Source: Amoebidium appalachense (taxonomy: Eukaryota > Ichthyosporea). From it: a stretch of 64,000 nucleotides of DNA. The notes under the pieces were generated by a model that saw only the letters and a list, made by a program, of their open reading frames with translations, made no database searches and was not told the origin of the DNA. The translations under genes were made by a program, and so were the position numbers. Position 1 is the stretch's first letter. Each line of letters opens with the position of its first letter. This document shows, one piece after another, positions 30,740-41,780 of the stretch. Where the stretch lies: positions 9,858,001 through 9,922,000 of the forward strand of contig CAVNZM010000001.1 in assembly GCA_963693365.1 (NCBI GenBank), in the 5' to 3' direction.

Positions 30740-31990
30740 CTGTGTTGGTGGGCATGGAGGCATTTGACAGTTTTTTGGAAGGGGGGGGGGAGGGGGGAGG
30801 GGGGGGGATGGGGAGGGGCTTTTGGTGTGTGTGTTTTTTTGTATGTGTGGGTGGGGAAGTGAGTGAGTGAGTGTGTGTGTGTGTTTGGGGGGGGGGGGGG
30901 GGGGGGGTTAGAATGAATGAATAACACTAAATGCTAACATGTGAAACACGCGTACGTTGTGCTGAAAGACAAAAGCACAAACTTATGAAGTCTAGAGAAG
31001 CAGAAAATAGCTTGAACGACTGGTGGAGGGGATGATAGCTATAGTGCTAACAGGAAAAGTAGTGCCCACAGTCGCTGGTTCATGAACGTGAAAAGGCAAC
31101 GTGCATCTGCAGCCAGCAGAACACACGCACACGCACGCACACACACACACATAAACACACACGCACACAGACACAGACACAGACACAGATATAATCACAG
31201 GCACGGACACAGACCAGACAGACAAACGCCATATGCACAAAAGCAGGCAACACAAAACTAACCTTCAAACGGCCTTTCAGCCGTTAGGCGAAGATGCTTC
31301 AGCATCACGGCCATCTAGAAACACCAGATGGCCGTGTTCAGCATGCAGCATGGTCGAAACCATGCAGCACGGTGGCTGCGCGACCTGCGGAGGGGACCTG
31401 TGACCAGGCGACCTGCGGGAAGGGAACTGCGACCAGGCGACCTGCGGGAAGGGACCTGCGGAACTGCGGACCTGCGGGAAGGGGGAAAAGAAATGGAGCA
31501 AACAACGTGCGTACAGGCTTAAACGGACAAAAAATTGCAAACCGGATTGGGTTTAGCCAATCACTATTTGCTATTTGCTATAGTTCGGTTTAGTAACCGC
31601 CGCGCCTGATTAGGGAAAAGATAAAAATAGATTTCGGCTCGCGCGCGCGCGTGCATCAGCTTGGTGCCCTTAGCGGTGCCCTTAGTCACAACTATCAGAC
31701 TATAGTTACGTGTCCTCCACGTGACCCCAGTCTTCCGAGGTGGTGTCATAGGTGGGCGCCAACACCAATAAATTGACTGGTGACGGGTGTACAACCAAAG
31801 AAACTCAGCAGCACATATAATAACGTTGATGCTATACCCTGCCTAGTTGACGTAATAACTAGTGCACCATCGCACGCGTGACCCCCCCCCCCCCCCCCCC
31901 CCCCCTGGGGGGGTGTTTTTGCCACGCGGTACCCCTGATATTGTAGGTGTACACTGCCCCCACAACCCCAACTGTGTGCTGAATATCTCG
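30740..31990. other. Repeat-rich spacer
   Basis: It holds G-runs at about 30781-30808 and 30886-30907, a CA-type block at 31125-31200, a short GC-rich repeat built on GACCTGCGGGAAGGGA at 31385-31480, and a C-run at 31880-31904. No coding exon is supported. Confidence 0.5.
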
Positions 31991-33975
31991 TGCTAGGAAA
32001 CCAATAACGCGAAAGTAACACATGCTGCATGATATATGATGTACATGGTACAAAGGGGGTTTCAATCCGGGCTACAATGTTGTGTTTTTTTCGGGTGACC
32101 CTCGTACTCCAGAGGCACACTCACCATCCCCCCCATAAACTTTGTGGTAAATTTCTCGTTCCAGAAGCTGTTCTGTGGGTAGTTATTGAAAAAACCAATA
32201 ATGTGCAAGTAACATATGTACATATACTATGCTACAAGGGGGGTTCTATACGAGCTACAACGTTGTGTTTTTTTCGTGTGACCCTCGCACTCCAGGGGCA
32301 CATTCCCCATCCCCCCCATAAACTGTGTGGTAACTTTCTCGTGCTAGAAGCTGTTCTGTGGGTAGTTATTGAAAAAACCAATAATGTGTAAGCAACGCAT
32401 GTACATATACTATGCTACAAGGGGGGTTCTATTCGAGCTACAACGTTGTGTTTTTTTCGTGTGACCCTCGTACTCCAGGGGCACATTCCCCATCCCCCCC
32501 ATAAACTGTGTGGTAAATTTCTCGTGCTAGAAGCTGTTCTGTGGGTAGTTATTGAAAAAACCAATAATGTGTAAGCAACACATGTACATATACTATGCTA
32601 CAAGGGGGGTTCTATTCGAGCTACAACGTTGTGTTTTTTTCGTGTGACCCTCGTACTCCAGGGGCACATTCCCCATCCCCCCCATAAACTGTGTGGTAAA
32701 TTTCTCGTGCTAGAAGCTGTTCTGTGGGTAGTTTTTGAAAAAACCAAAAATGTCTAGGTAACACATGGACATATACTATGCTACAAGGGGGGTTCTATAC
32801 GAGCTACAACTTTGTGTTTTTTTCGTGTGACCCTCGTACTCCAGGGGCACATTCCCCATCCCCCCACAAACTTTGTGGTATTTCTCGTGCTAGAGGCATT
32901 CGTGAATGAAACCAAATCGATATGTACAACAGCACAAGGGGGACACGAGCACAACGGTTTTGTGTGACCCCGACCCGGGCACATCCCCACCCCCCAAACT
33001 GGGTATCCGGAGAAGCTGTTCTGTGGGTAGTTATTGAAAAAACCAACTTTGCACAATGTACAGGGGGGCCCGTTGTGTTTGTGTGACCCTCGCGCTCCAG
33101 GGGCACATTCCCCATCCCCCCATAAGGTGTGGTAACTTTCTCGTGCTAGAAGCTGTTCTGTGGGTAGTTATTGAAAAAACCAATAATGTGTAAGCAACGC
33201 ATGTACATATACTATGCTACAAGGGGGGTTCTATTCGAGCTACAACGTTGTGTTTTTTTCGTGTGACCCTCGTACTCCAGGGGCACATTCCCCATCCCCC
33301 CATAAACTGTGTGGTAAATTTCTCGTGCTAGAAGCTGTTCTGTGGGTAGTTATTGAAAAAACCAAAAATGTCTAGGTAACACATGGACATATACTATGCT
33401 ACAAGGGGGGTTCTATACGAGCTACAACTTTGTGTTTTTTTCGTGTGACCCTCGTACTCCAGGGGCACATTCACCATCCCCCCCACAAACTTTGTGGTAA
33501 ATTTCTCGTGCTAGAGGCTATTCTGTGGGTAGTTATTGAAAAACCAATAATGTCTAGGTAACATATGTACATATTCTATGCTTTAAGGGGGGTTCTATAC
33601 GAGCTACAACGTTGTGTTTTTTTTTGTGTGACCCTCGTACTCCAGGGGCACATTCCCCATCCCCCCCATAAACTTTGTGGTAAATGTCTCGTGCTAGAGG
33701 CTGTTCTGTTGGTAGTTATTGAAAAAACCAAAAATGTCTACTGAGGTAACACATGGACATATACTATGCTACAAGGGGGGTTCTATACGAGCTACAACGT
33801 TGTGTTTTTTTCGTGTGACCCTCGTACTCCAGGGGCACATTTACCATCCCCCCCATAAACTTTGTGGTAAATGTCTCGTGCTAGAGGCTGTTCTGTGGGT
33901 AGTTATTGAAAACCCAATAATGTCTAGGTAACATATGTACATATACTATGCTACAAGGGGGGTTCTATGCTACAA
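31960..33975. repeat. Satellite array, unit about 183 bp, roughly ten copies
   Basis: The unit contains CAACGTTGTGTTTTTTTCGTGTGACC and recurs with a spacing of 183 bp at 32261, 32444, 32627 and 32810. Other landmarks are CCATCCCCCCCATAAACT and CTGTGGGTAGTTATTGAAAA. The copies around 32.88-33.10 kb are shortened and scrambled. There is no ORF conserved across units. Confidence 0.92.
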
Positions 33976-34013
33976 GGGGTGCATGTGCATGTGCATGTGC
34001 ATGTGTGTGTGTG

Positions 34014-34055
<42 letters not shown>

Positions 34056-34588
34056 GGAGGGAGGGAGGGACGGAGGGAGGGAGGGACGGGGGGAGGGAGG
34101 GAGGGATGGTTGGGAGGGAGGGAGGGAGGGGGGAGGGAGGGACGGAGGGAGGGACGGAGGGAGGGAGGGAGGGATGGTTGGGAGGGAGGGAGGGAGGGGG
34201 GAGGGGGGAGGGAGGGTGGGAGGGAGGGAGAAAAGAGAGAGAGACAGTGTGTGTGTGTGCATATCTGTATGTGTGTGTGTGTGTGTGTGTTTGCGTGTGT
34301 GTGTGTGTGTGCATATGTGAGTGTGCATGTGCATGTGTGTGTGTCTGTGTGTGCATATGTGCATGTGTGTGTGTGTGCCTGTGTGTGTGTGTGTATGCGT
34401 GTCTGTGTCTGATGTGTGGATGTCTGTGTATGTTGTGTGTGTGTGCATGTCTGTGTGTGTGTATGTGCTCAGTTGAAAGGGCAGGGGGGGAGAGGGGGGA
34501 TGCACCGTGTGTGTGCATGTGTGCACGTGTGTGTGTGTGTGCTCTGTGGAGAGGGAAGGGGAGGGGGGAAATGCACCGTGTGTGTGCA

Positions 34589-34632
<44 letters not shown>

Positions 34633-34784
34633 TGTGTGTGTGTTGTGTGTTTGTGTGTGTGTGCATGTCTGTGTGCGTCGTGTGTGGTGTGTGTGTGTGT
34701 GTGCATGTCTGTGCATGTGTGCATGTGCTCGGTGGAGAGGGAAGGGGAAGGGGGGATTCGTGTCCGTGCATGTGTGCATGTGTG

Positions 34785-34819
<35 letters not shown>

Positions 34820-35025
34820 ATGTATGTGTGTGTGTATGTGCTCGGTTGAGAGGGAAGGGGGGGGGGGGGGGGGATGCACCATGTGTGTGCATGTGTGCAC
34901 GTGTGTGTGTGTGTGTGCTCTGTGGAGAGGGAATGGGAGGGGAGGAAATGCACCGTGTGTGTGCATATGTGTGTGTGTCTCTCTGTATGTGTGTGTGTGT
35001 GTGTTGTGTGTTTGTGTGTGTGTGG

Positions 35026-35106
<81 letters not shown>

Positions 35107-35232
35107 GGTGTGTGTGTGTGTCCCGGTGTGCCAGTGTGCGTGCGTGTGTGTGAGTGCATGTTTCTGCATTGTGTGCGAGCATGTGGATGCCTTGGGAAGA
35201 GCAAGATTGGACGGTATCGAATGCTGTGTGTG

Positions 35233-35268
<36 letters not shown>

Positions 35269-35275
35269 CAATGAT
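33976..35275. repeat. Complex (GT)n / (GGGA)n microsatellite block
   Basis: About 1.3 kb of GT repeats is interrupted by GGGA and GGAGGGAC runs at 34054-34230. A roughly 220-350 bp higher-order pattern follows, in which GT runs alternate with a cassette of the type GAGAGGGAAGGGGAGGGGGGA...TGCACCGTG. The very long His/Thr or Cys/Val ORFs here are artefacts of the repeat. Confidence 0.92.
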
Positions 35276-35412
35276 AAGCCGGCCATGTGTTTATCATGGC
35301 GCACCGGTAAATGCATGTGGCGATTATGTGTAAATATATAAACGGAAATACATTATAAAAAAGGACTCACTCAACGAGATGAAGGAGCGTTACAGAACGT
35401 ACGTGTCTGCCG

Positions 35413-35453
<41 letters not shown>

Positions 35454-35502
35454 CCCCCCCTGTCTTCCCTCCTTCCCACTACGACCCCCCCCCCCCCCCC
35501 GC
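35413..35502. repeat. C homopolymer tracts
   Basis: A C-run of about 40 bases is followed by a second shorter run. They border the 188-bp array on its left. Confidence 0.9.
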
Positions 35503-36740
35503 ACGTCCATATTAGGCAAAATGCGCTATAATACGTGGGGAAAAGGGGGGGGTTCAACAGTTAATAACGTGCAGGGGTTTGATGGGAGCACAACCAAACT
35601 TTGCATTTTAGGGCAGTGTCTCTGTGTGGGGGGCTAACAAAACCGGTCGGACTGTCTCCCCATTTCTGTGGGGAAAGTTATTAACCGTTGTACGTCCATA
35701 TTAGGCAAAATGCGCTATAATACGTGGGGAAAAGGGGGGGATTCAACGATTAATAACGTGCAGGGGTTTGATGGGAGCACAGCCAAACTTTGCATTTTAG
35801 GGCAGTGTCTCTGTGTGGGGGGCTAACAAAACCGGTCGGACTGTCTCCCCATTTCTGTGGGGAAAGTTATTAACCGTTGTACGTCCATATTAGGCAAAAT
35901 GCGCTATAATACGTGGGGAAAAGGGGGGGATTCAACGATTAATAACGTGCAGGGGTTTGATGGGAGCACAACCAAACTTTGCATTTTAGGGCAGTGTCTC
36001 TGTGTGGGGGGTCTAACAAAACCGGTCGGACTGTCTCCCCATTTCTGTGGGGAAAGTTATTAACCGTTGTACGTCCATATTAGGCAAAATGCGCTATAAT
36101 ACATAGGGAAAAGGGGGGATTCAACAGTTAATAACGTGCAGGGGATTGATGGGAGGACAACCAAACTTTGCATTAGGCAGTGTCTCTGTGTGGGGGGTCT
36201 AAAAAAACCGGTCGGACTGTCTCCCCATTTCTGTGGGGAAAGTTATTAACCGTTGTACGTCCATATTAGGCAAAATGCGCTATAATACATAGGGAAAAGT
36301 GGGGGATTCAACAGTTAATAACGTGCAGGGGATTGATGGGAGGACAACCAAACTTTGCATTAGGGCAGTGTCTCTGTGTGGGGGGTCTAACAAAACCGGT
36401 CGGACTGTCTCCCCATTTCTGTGGGGAAAGTTACTAACCGTTGTACGTCCATATTAGGCAAAATGCGCTATAATACATAGGGAAAAGGGGGGGATTCAAC
36501 AGTTAATAACGTGCAGGGGATTGATGGGAGCACAACCAAAATTTGCATTAGGCAGTGTCTCTGTGTGGGGGGTCTAACAAAACCGGTCGGACTGTCTCCC
36601 CATTTCTGTGGGGAAAGTTATTAACCGTTGTACGTCCATATTAGGCAAAATGCGCTATAATACATAGGGAAAAGGGGGGGTTGGGGGTTGGCAACAGTTA
36701 ATAACGTGCAGGGGATTGATGGGAGCACAACCAAACTTTG
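35503..36740. repeat. Satellite array, unit about 188 bp, seven copies
   Basis: Units start ACGTCCATATTAGGCAAAATG at 35503, 35692, 35881, 36071, 36257, 36445 and 36632. Each holds GATTCAAC...TTAATAACGTGCAGGGG and GTCTCCCCATTTCTGTGGGG. The last unit runs into unrelated DNA before 36.75 kb. Confidence 0.93.
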
Positions 36741-36865
36741 GGAGGCCCTGGGCAATAAATTAGTACCCGGTTTACATTGGGGAGGCGTAATGGGCCGGGG
36801 GGGGTTTGAAACATGGAGAATTTATATATATATATATTTGGTTTGGGTTTGTGTGCTCGGGATAG

Positions 36866-37214
36866 GTACGATGACGTCATTATTGGTGCGGGGGAAGACG
36901 AGGACGGCGATGAGGTGCATTTCTACGCAAAGGTGGTGCTTCTCTTCACCTGCACTTCAGAGCATGGGGACAAGCTTCTGAATCGTGCCTTCGTTCGATA
37001 CTACACAGAGCGCAGACATCTGGACGAACACACACGTTGTCCCCGACTGACATGGGAGATGGTTGGTGCGAATGCGCAGCGAAGACCGAGGTACGACGTT
37101 ATTGACGTCGAGTCTATATTGGGGATTTTCCACTGCATCCCGGTGAAGGTCCCTGTAGGGGGGAGGAAGGAGTTCCTCGTTAACAAATACGTGCACATGG
37201 GTCGTAACTCTTGA
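36866..37214 (+). CDS. Terminal exon of a possible transposon-encoded protein
   Basis: An acceptor (GGATAG/GTACG) at 36865/36866 opens a 115-residue exon ending at a stop at 37214. It is acidic at first (GAGEDEDGDEVHFYAKVVLLF). It then shows the order FVRYY ... CPRLTWE ... YDVIDVESILGIFHCIPV ... FLVNKYV. This pattern of a Tyr-rich strand, CP, VI-x-x-x-SI and HxIP followed by a VN-Y motif resembles the C-terminal module of some large DNA-transposon proteins (KDZ/Plavaka type). The comparison is from memory and weak. No upstream exon was identified; the 188-bp array precedes it directly. AT-rich sequence follows, as expected for a 3' end. Confidence 0.4.
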
Positions 37215-37799
37215 ATTGAGTGCATGGTTTGTAAATGTCAGGTGTTTTCTATCAGATTATCTTCAGTTTTGTTTTTTTTGTTTATTAAATAGGTTCTTTT
37301 GGCACCGCTCTTGATTTACTTTTAATACATGTACACGCATATGGACTTCATACCGGCATGTTCACCGCCGTCTATACGCTACACTGTTCAGCTTTCCGCA
37401 ATATAATTATCCCACTACTATAATCCCCTGCCGTTCCAGGCACCCACAAACTCTGCTAGTTCTTGTACCCCCTCCGAATCAGCATCCTATTCGTTCTCTT
37501 ATGTATTCTCTCTCAAGTATGCCAGCATTCCCACGAAACCCCCATAAAACATCCATTGTTATATGTATCCAGAAGGCCGTGCCACCAGTTATTATTTACA
37601 ATTTTACAAGAAAATTATTAACATCTATATTACACATACCTGCCTAATGATAGTGGCCCGGTATCATATAGCTATACAGCAGCCCCTCCAGATGCTCAAT
37701 TAAAATGTACACAGCTTGGTTTTTTACTACCAGTGCTAATTTATATGATTTCAACATGGCCTGCCATGACCTTCCTATCGATACGGTAAACCCATCCAT
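37215..37799. other. AT-rich spacer
   Basis: No gene was seen. It lies between the possible terminal exon and the 359-bp array. Confidence 0.5.
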
Positions 37800-39800
37800 C
37801 AGGGCGCGGGGTTTTCAGACGTCTTTACGACAACTAATGGTTGTCGAGGACACTCATATGGATATTGTAAACCCATCCATTCGACAGTTGTTTCCGATGT
37901 CTTAAGACAGTCTTCCGAGGGGGTGCAGCAAGACCATCTTATGATGTCGTAATCCGGAGGTGTGCACGACATCCAGTGTACATCCAATGTATGGGGTTAG
38001 GAGTACCACCATAATATCATCTTACGATGTCGTAATGTGCAGGTGTTTACGACATACACAGTGTATCGTGGACCTTCATATGGATACTGTAAACCAATCC
38101 ATGCGGGGGGTTTCAGACGTCTATTGACAGTCTCACGTTGGGTGTCGCAAGAGCATGTTACGATGTCGTATACTGGGGGGGGTTACGACAACTAATGGTT
38201 GTCGAGGACACTCATATGGATATTGTAAACCCATCCATTCGACAGTTGATTCCGATGTCTTAAGACAGTCTTCCGAGGGGGTGCAGCAAGACCATCTTAT
38301 GATGTCGTAATCCGGAGGTGTGCACGACATACAGTGTACATCCAATGTATGGGGTTAGGAGTACCACCATAATATCATCTTACGATGTCGTAATGTGCAG
38401 GTGTTTACGACATACACAGTGTATCGTGGACCTTCAAATGGATACTGTAAACCAATCCATCCGGCGGGGTTTCAGACGTCTATTGACAGTCTCACGTGGG
38501 GTGTCGTAAGAGCATGTTACGATGTCGTACTCAGGTGGGGTTTACGACAACTAATGGTTGTCGAGGACATTCATATGGATATTGTAAACCCATCCATTCG
38601 ACAGTTATTTCCGACGTCGTAAGACAGTCTTTCGAGGGGGTGCAGCAAGACCATCTTATGATGTCGTAATCCGGAGGTGTGCACGACATCCAGTGTACAT
38701 CCAATGTATGGGGTTAGGAGTACCACCATAATATCATCTTACGATGTCGTAATGTGCAGGTCTTTACGACATACACAGTGTATCGTGGGCCTTCATATGG
38801 ATACTGTAAACCAATCCATCCGGCGGGGTTTCAGACGTCTATTGACAGTCTCACGTGGGGTGTCGTAAGAGCATGTTACGATGTCGTACACAGGTGGGGT
38901 TTACGACAACTAATGGTTGTCGAGGACATTCATATGGATATTGTAAACCCATCCATTCGACAGTTATTTCCGACGTCGTAAGACAGTCTTCCGAGGGGGT
39001 GCAGCAAGACCATCTTATGATGTCGTAATCCGGAGGAGTGCACGACATCCAGTGTACATCCAATGTATGGGGTTAGGAGTACCACCATAATATCATCTTA
39101 CGATGTCGTAATGTGCAGGTCTTTACGACATACACAGCCTGTCGTGGACCTTCAAATGGATACTGTAAACCAATCCATCCGGCGGGGTTTCAGACGTCTA
39201 GTGACAGTCTCACGTGGGGTGTCGTAAGAGCATGTTACGATGTCTGACTCAGGTGGGGTTTACGACAACTAATGGTTGTCGAGGACATTCATATGGATAT
39301 TTTAAACCCATCCATACGACAGTTATTTCCGACGTCGTAGGACTGTCTTCCGAGGGGTGCAGCAAGACCATCTTATGATGTCGTAATCCGGAGGTGTGCA
39401 CGACATCCAGTGTACATCCAATGTATGGGGTTAGGAGTACCACCATAATATCATCTTACGATGTCGTAATGTGCAGGTGTTTACGACATACACATTCGTG
39501 GACCTTCAAATGGATACTGTAAACCAATCCATACGGCGGGGTTTCAGACGTCTAGCGACAGTCTCACGTGGGGTGTCGTAAGAGCATGTTACGATGTCGT
39601 ACACAGGTGGGGTTTACGACAACTAATGGTTGTCGAGGACATTCGTATGGATATTGTAAACCCATCCATTCGACAGTTATTTCCGACGTCGTAAGACAGT
39701 CTTCCGAGGGGGTGCAGCAAGACCATCTTATGATGTCGTAATCCGGAGGAGTGCACGACATCCAGTGTACATCCAATGTATGGGGTTAGGAGTACCACGA
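37800..39800. repeat. Satellite array, 359-bp unit, about five and a half copies
   Basis: The landmark TAATGGTTGTCGAGGAC recurs at 37835, 38193, 38552, 38911, 39270 and 39624. Within each unit, two or three diverged sub-units share a core of the type CATCTTACGATGTCGTAAT followed about 12 bases later by TTTACGACAT. The 359-bp period is therefore a higher-order repeat. The core TTACGA-TG-TCGTAA is palindromic apart from its centre. Confidence 0.92.
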
Positions 39801-40020
39801 AAGTTGTGGTTGCTGTAAACCCATCCATAGGTGTGGTTAGGGTTATACATTGGGCTGTCCCAATACTGTCGGTCATCCCTAAAGGGGTCGTAAACCACTC
39901 CGCCGACGGTCTACGACGTCGTCGACGGGTTTGGAGGTTTTTCCTTCATATAACGTAAACCCATCCATTAGACAGTCCTAAACCAGTGCCAACCCATCGA
40001 CGAGGTCTTCGGTGGGGTTA
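39801..40020. repeat. Decayed edge of the 359-bp array
   Basis: Fragments such as GTAAACCCATCCAT and GTCGTAAACC continue without regular period and end at GGTTACGAGGGG near 40026. Confidence 0.6.
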
Positions 40021-40199
40021 CGAGGGGGGGGGGAGATTGCTGATGTTTTTAAGGCTCTTGCCTCCCGAATCAAGTTTCCTGAGTGAGAGGCTAAGAAAAT
40101 CGTCTACAACGAACTTGCTTTCTTCTCCCGTAAATCTCATACGTGTCTTTTCAACCGCCTCAGTCGACGGTTTGGCTGACTGTGGGGGACTGTCACTCT

Positions 40200-40856
40200 G
40201 TGATTCGATGTTGAGGTTTGCAGGCATCTTGTCGGTTCAAACAAGATTATCTACAAGTGTACTGTGCTACTGGAAGACTCGGGCTGGACGGCCGCAGAGG
40301 GTAGGAAAAGAATGAGAAGTGAGGTGCGTGTCTGTTTTTATAACGTTCCCCACGTGCAAGTCCGTGCGTTGGTGCAGGTGTCGCAGTTCAAGGCACAGCT
40401 GTCGCAGCCCACTCAGTATCCACATGCTGCCAGCAACGGAAGTTTGGTTTGGCGCCCTTTCAACAATCCTTTTTTGGCCACTTCAAACTATCGACGATTG
40501 GTGCAAAAGGACACCATATATAGTTCCATAAAATGAACATTCATTGGGTCGGACATTCAGGACCTGAAAGGATTTCGCGCTAATCCACCTCCCGAGGTGG
40601 ATTAGTGGAATCCAGATTACGGCCATGTCCGAGGGGTTTGAAACCCAGATTTACGTGACCGGATCTGGCCGTCTGTTTGGCAGCGGCTGGATTTTGAGAT
40701 TTGGATTTAGCGCTAAACCCAAAATCGCCCGTAATCCGGATTTAGGACCCTAAACCCGGGTTGCCAAACAGGCCCTAATAGTCTCGACCCAAAATCGCCC
40801 GTAATCCGGATTTAGGACCCTAAACCCGGGTTGCCAAACAGGCCCTAATAGTCTCG
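40200..40856. mobile_element. Diverged relative of the 13.3-kb PIF/Harbinger-like element
   Basis: It shares in the same order GCAGGCATC-TGTCGGTTCA, a near-palindrome TAATCCACCTC...GAGGTGGATTA (40581-40604, one central mismatch), GGGGTTTGAAACCC and GGCCGTCTGTTTGGCA. The right terminus is TTGCCAAACAGGCCC followed by TAA. The last 70 bp are duplicated in tandem (40717-40786 and 40787-40856), giving two right termini. No matching left terminus was found, so the copy is probably truncated. Confidence 0.65.
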
Positions 40857-41540
40857 AGCGCTCGGGCACGCGGGGCGTGCGTAAGCATGGTCGGTGCACC
40901 CACTTCTTTCCAAGAGTATGCTACGGGTGCTACGGGCAGTCGCAGGCACTTGGGCGACTCCGGAATGAGGGAAACCAACCAATCAATAGGTATAAAAGCT
41001 ACATACAAGTAAGTTACACTGCATGGTTGGTTGAGGATCATACATCATGTGTACATTCCCAAGGAATTTGGGGCTTCATTAATCATTAATGCTGACCTCA
41101 CGTCGACTCGAGTCCTCGGGCGTACATACAAAAAAGTGTACATTGTACATGTGTGGAATTATGTTGCCTTACGTGAATAGCTTAATAATCATGCAACGTA
41201 ACAAGTAATGCAGCAACATTATGCCTGTGACGCCTATCTCGACCCCACACCTGACAACCTGATGACACCTGAACATGGGCATTTCAGTGAGCATGCGGCC
41301 AGACAAACCGTTCCGAAGCATAACGCATATTTTAGCGACCCCTAGATCGTCCCTCTATACTAATTCGAAAGACTTGGGTGCGCTATTCCATTGCGATTTC
41401 AGGTGCCTTGATTGGCCCACAGTTTTTTGGCTCACCACTCATCCAGCCGACTGCGGCAAACAATTTACGTGATTTTTGGCCAATCTGAAATGTTTGCGCA
41501 AACACACGGAAGGACGTTCGCATGTCACACATGTCACATT
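40857..41540. other. Intergenic DNA without recognised gene
   Basis: No domain-bearing ORF or clear splice-bounded exon was seen. Confidence 0.45.
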
Positions 41541-41544
41541 AAAC

Positions 41545-41561
41545 GCTGTACACACACACAT

Positions 41562-41617
<56 letters not shown>

Positions 41618-41688
41618 ACATACACACACACATGCACACACGTGCACACACGCGCACACACGCGCACACACACGTACGTACGTATACA

Positions 41689-41761
<73 letters not shown>

Positions 41762-41780
41762 CACGTGTCACACACACAGG
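41545..41780. repeat. (CA)n microsatellite
   Basis: CA repeats with CG interruptions. The His/Thr ORFs over it are artefacts. Confidence 0.93.

Noticed and set aside
33951-35316. ORFs of 240-450 residues made of His/Thr or Cys/Val
   Set aside because: They are translations of GT/CA microsatellites open in several frames on both strands.
40018-40227. 69-residue minus ORF starting MPANLNIESQSDSPP
   Set aside because: Composition is protein-like, but there is no domain, no supported splice partner and no match in the related 13.3-kb element.
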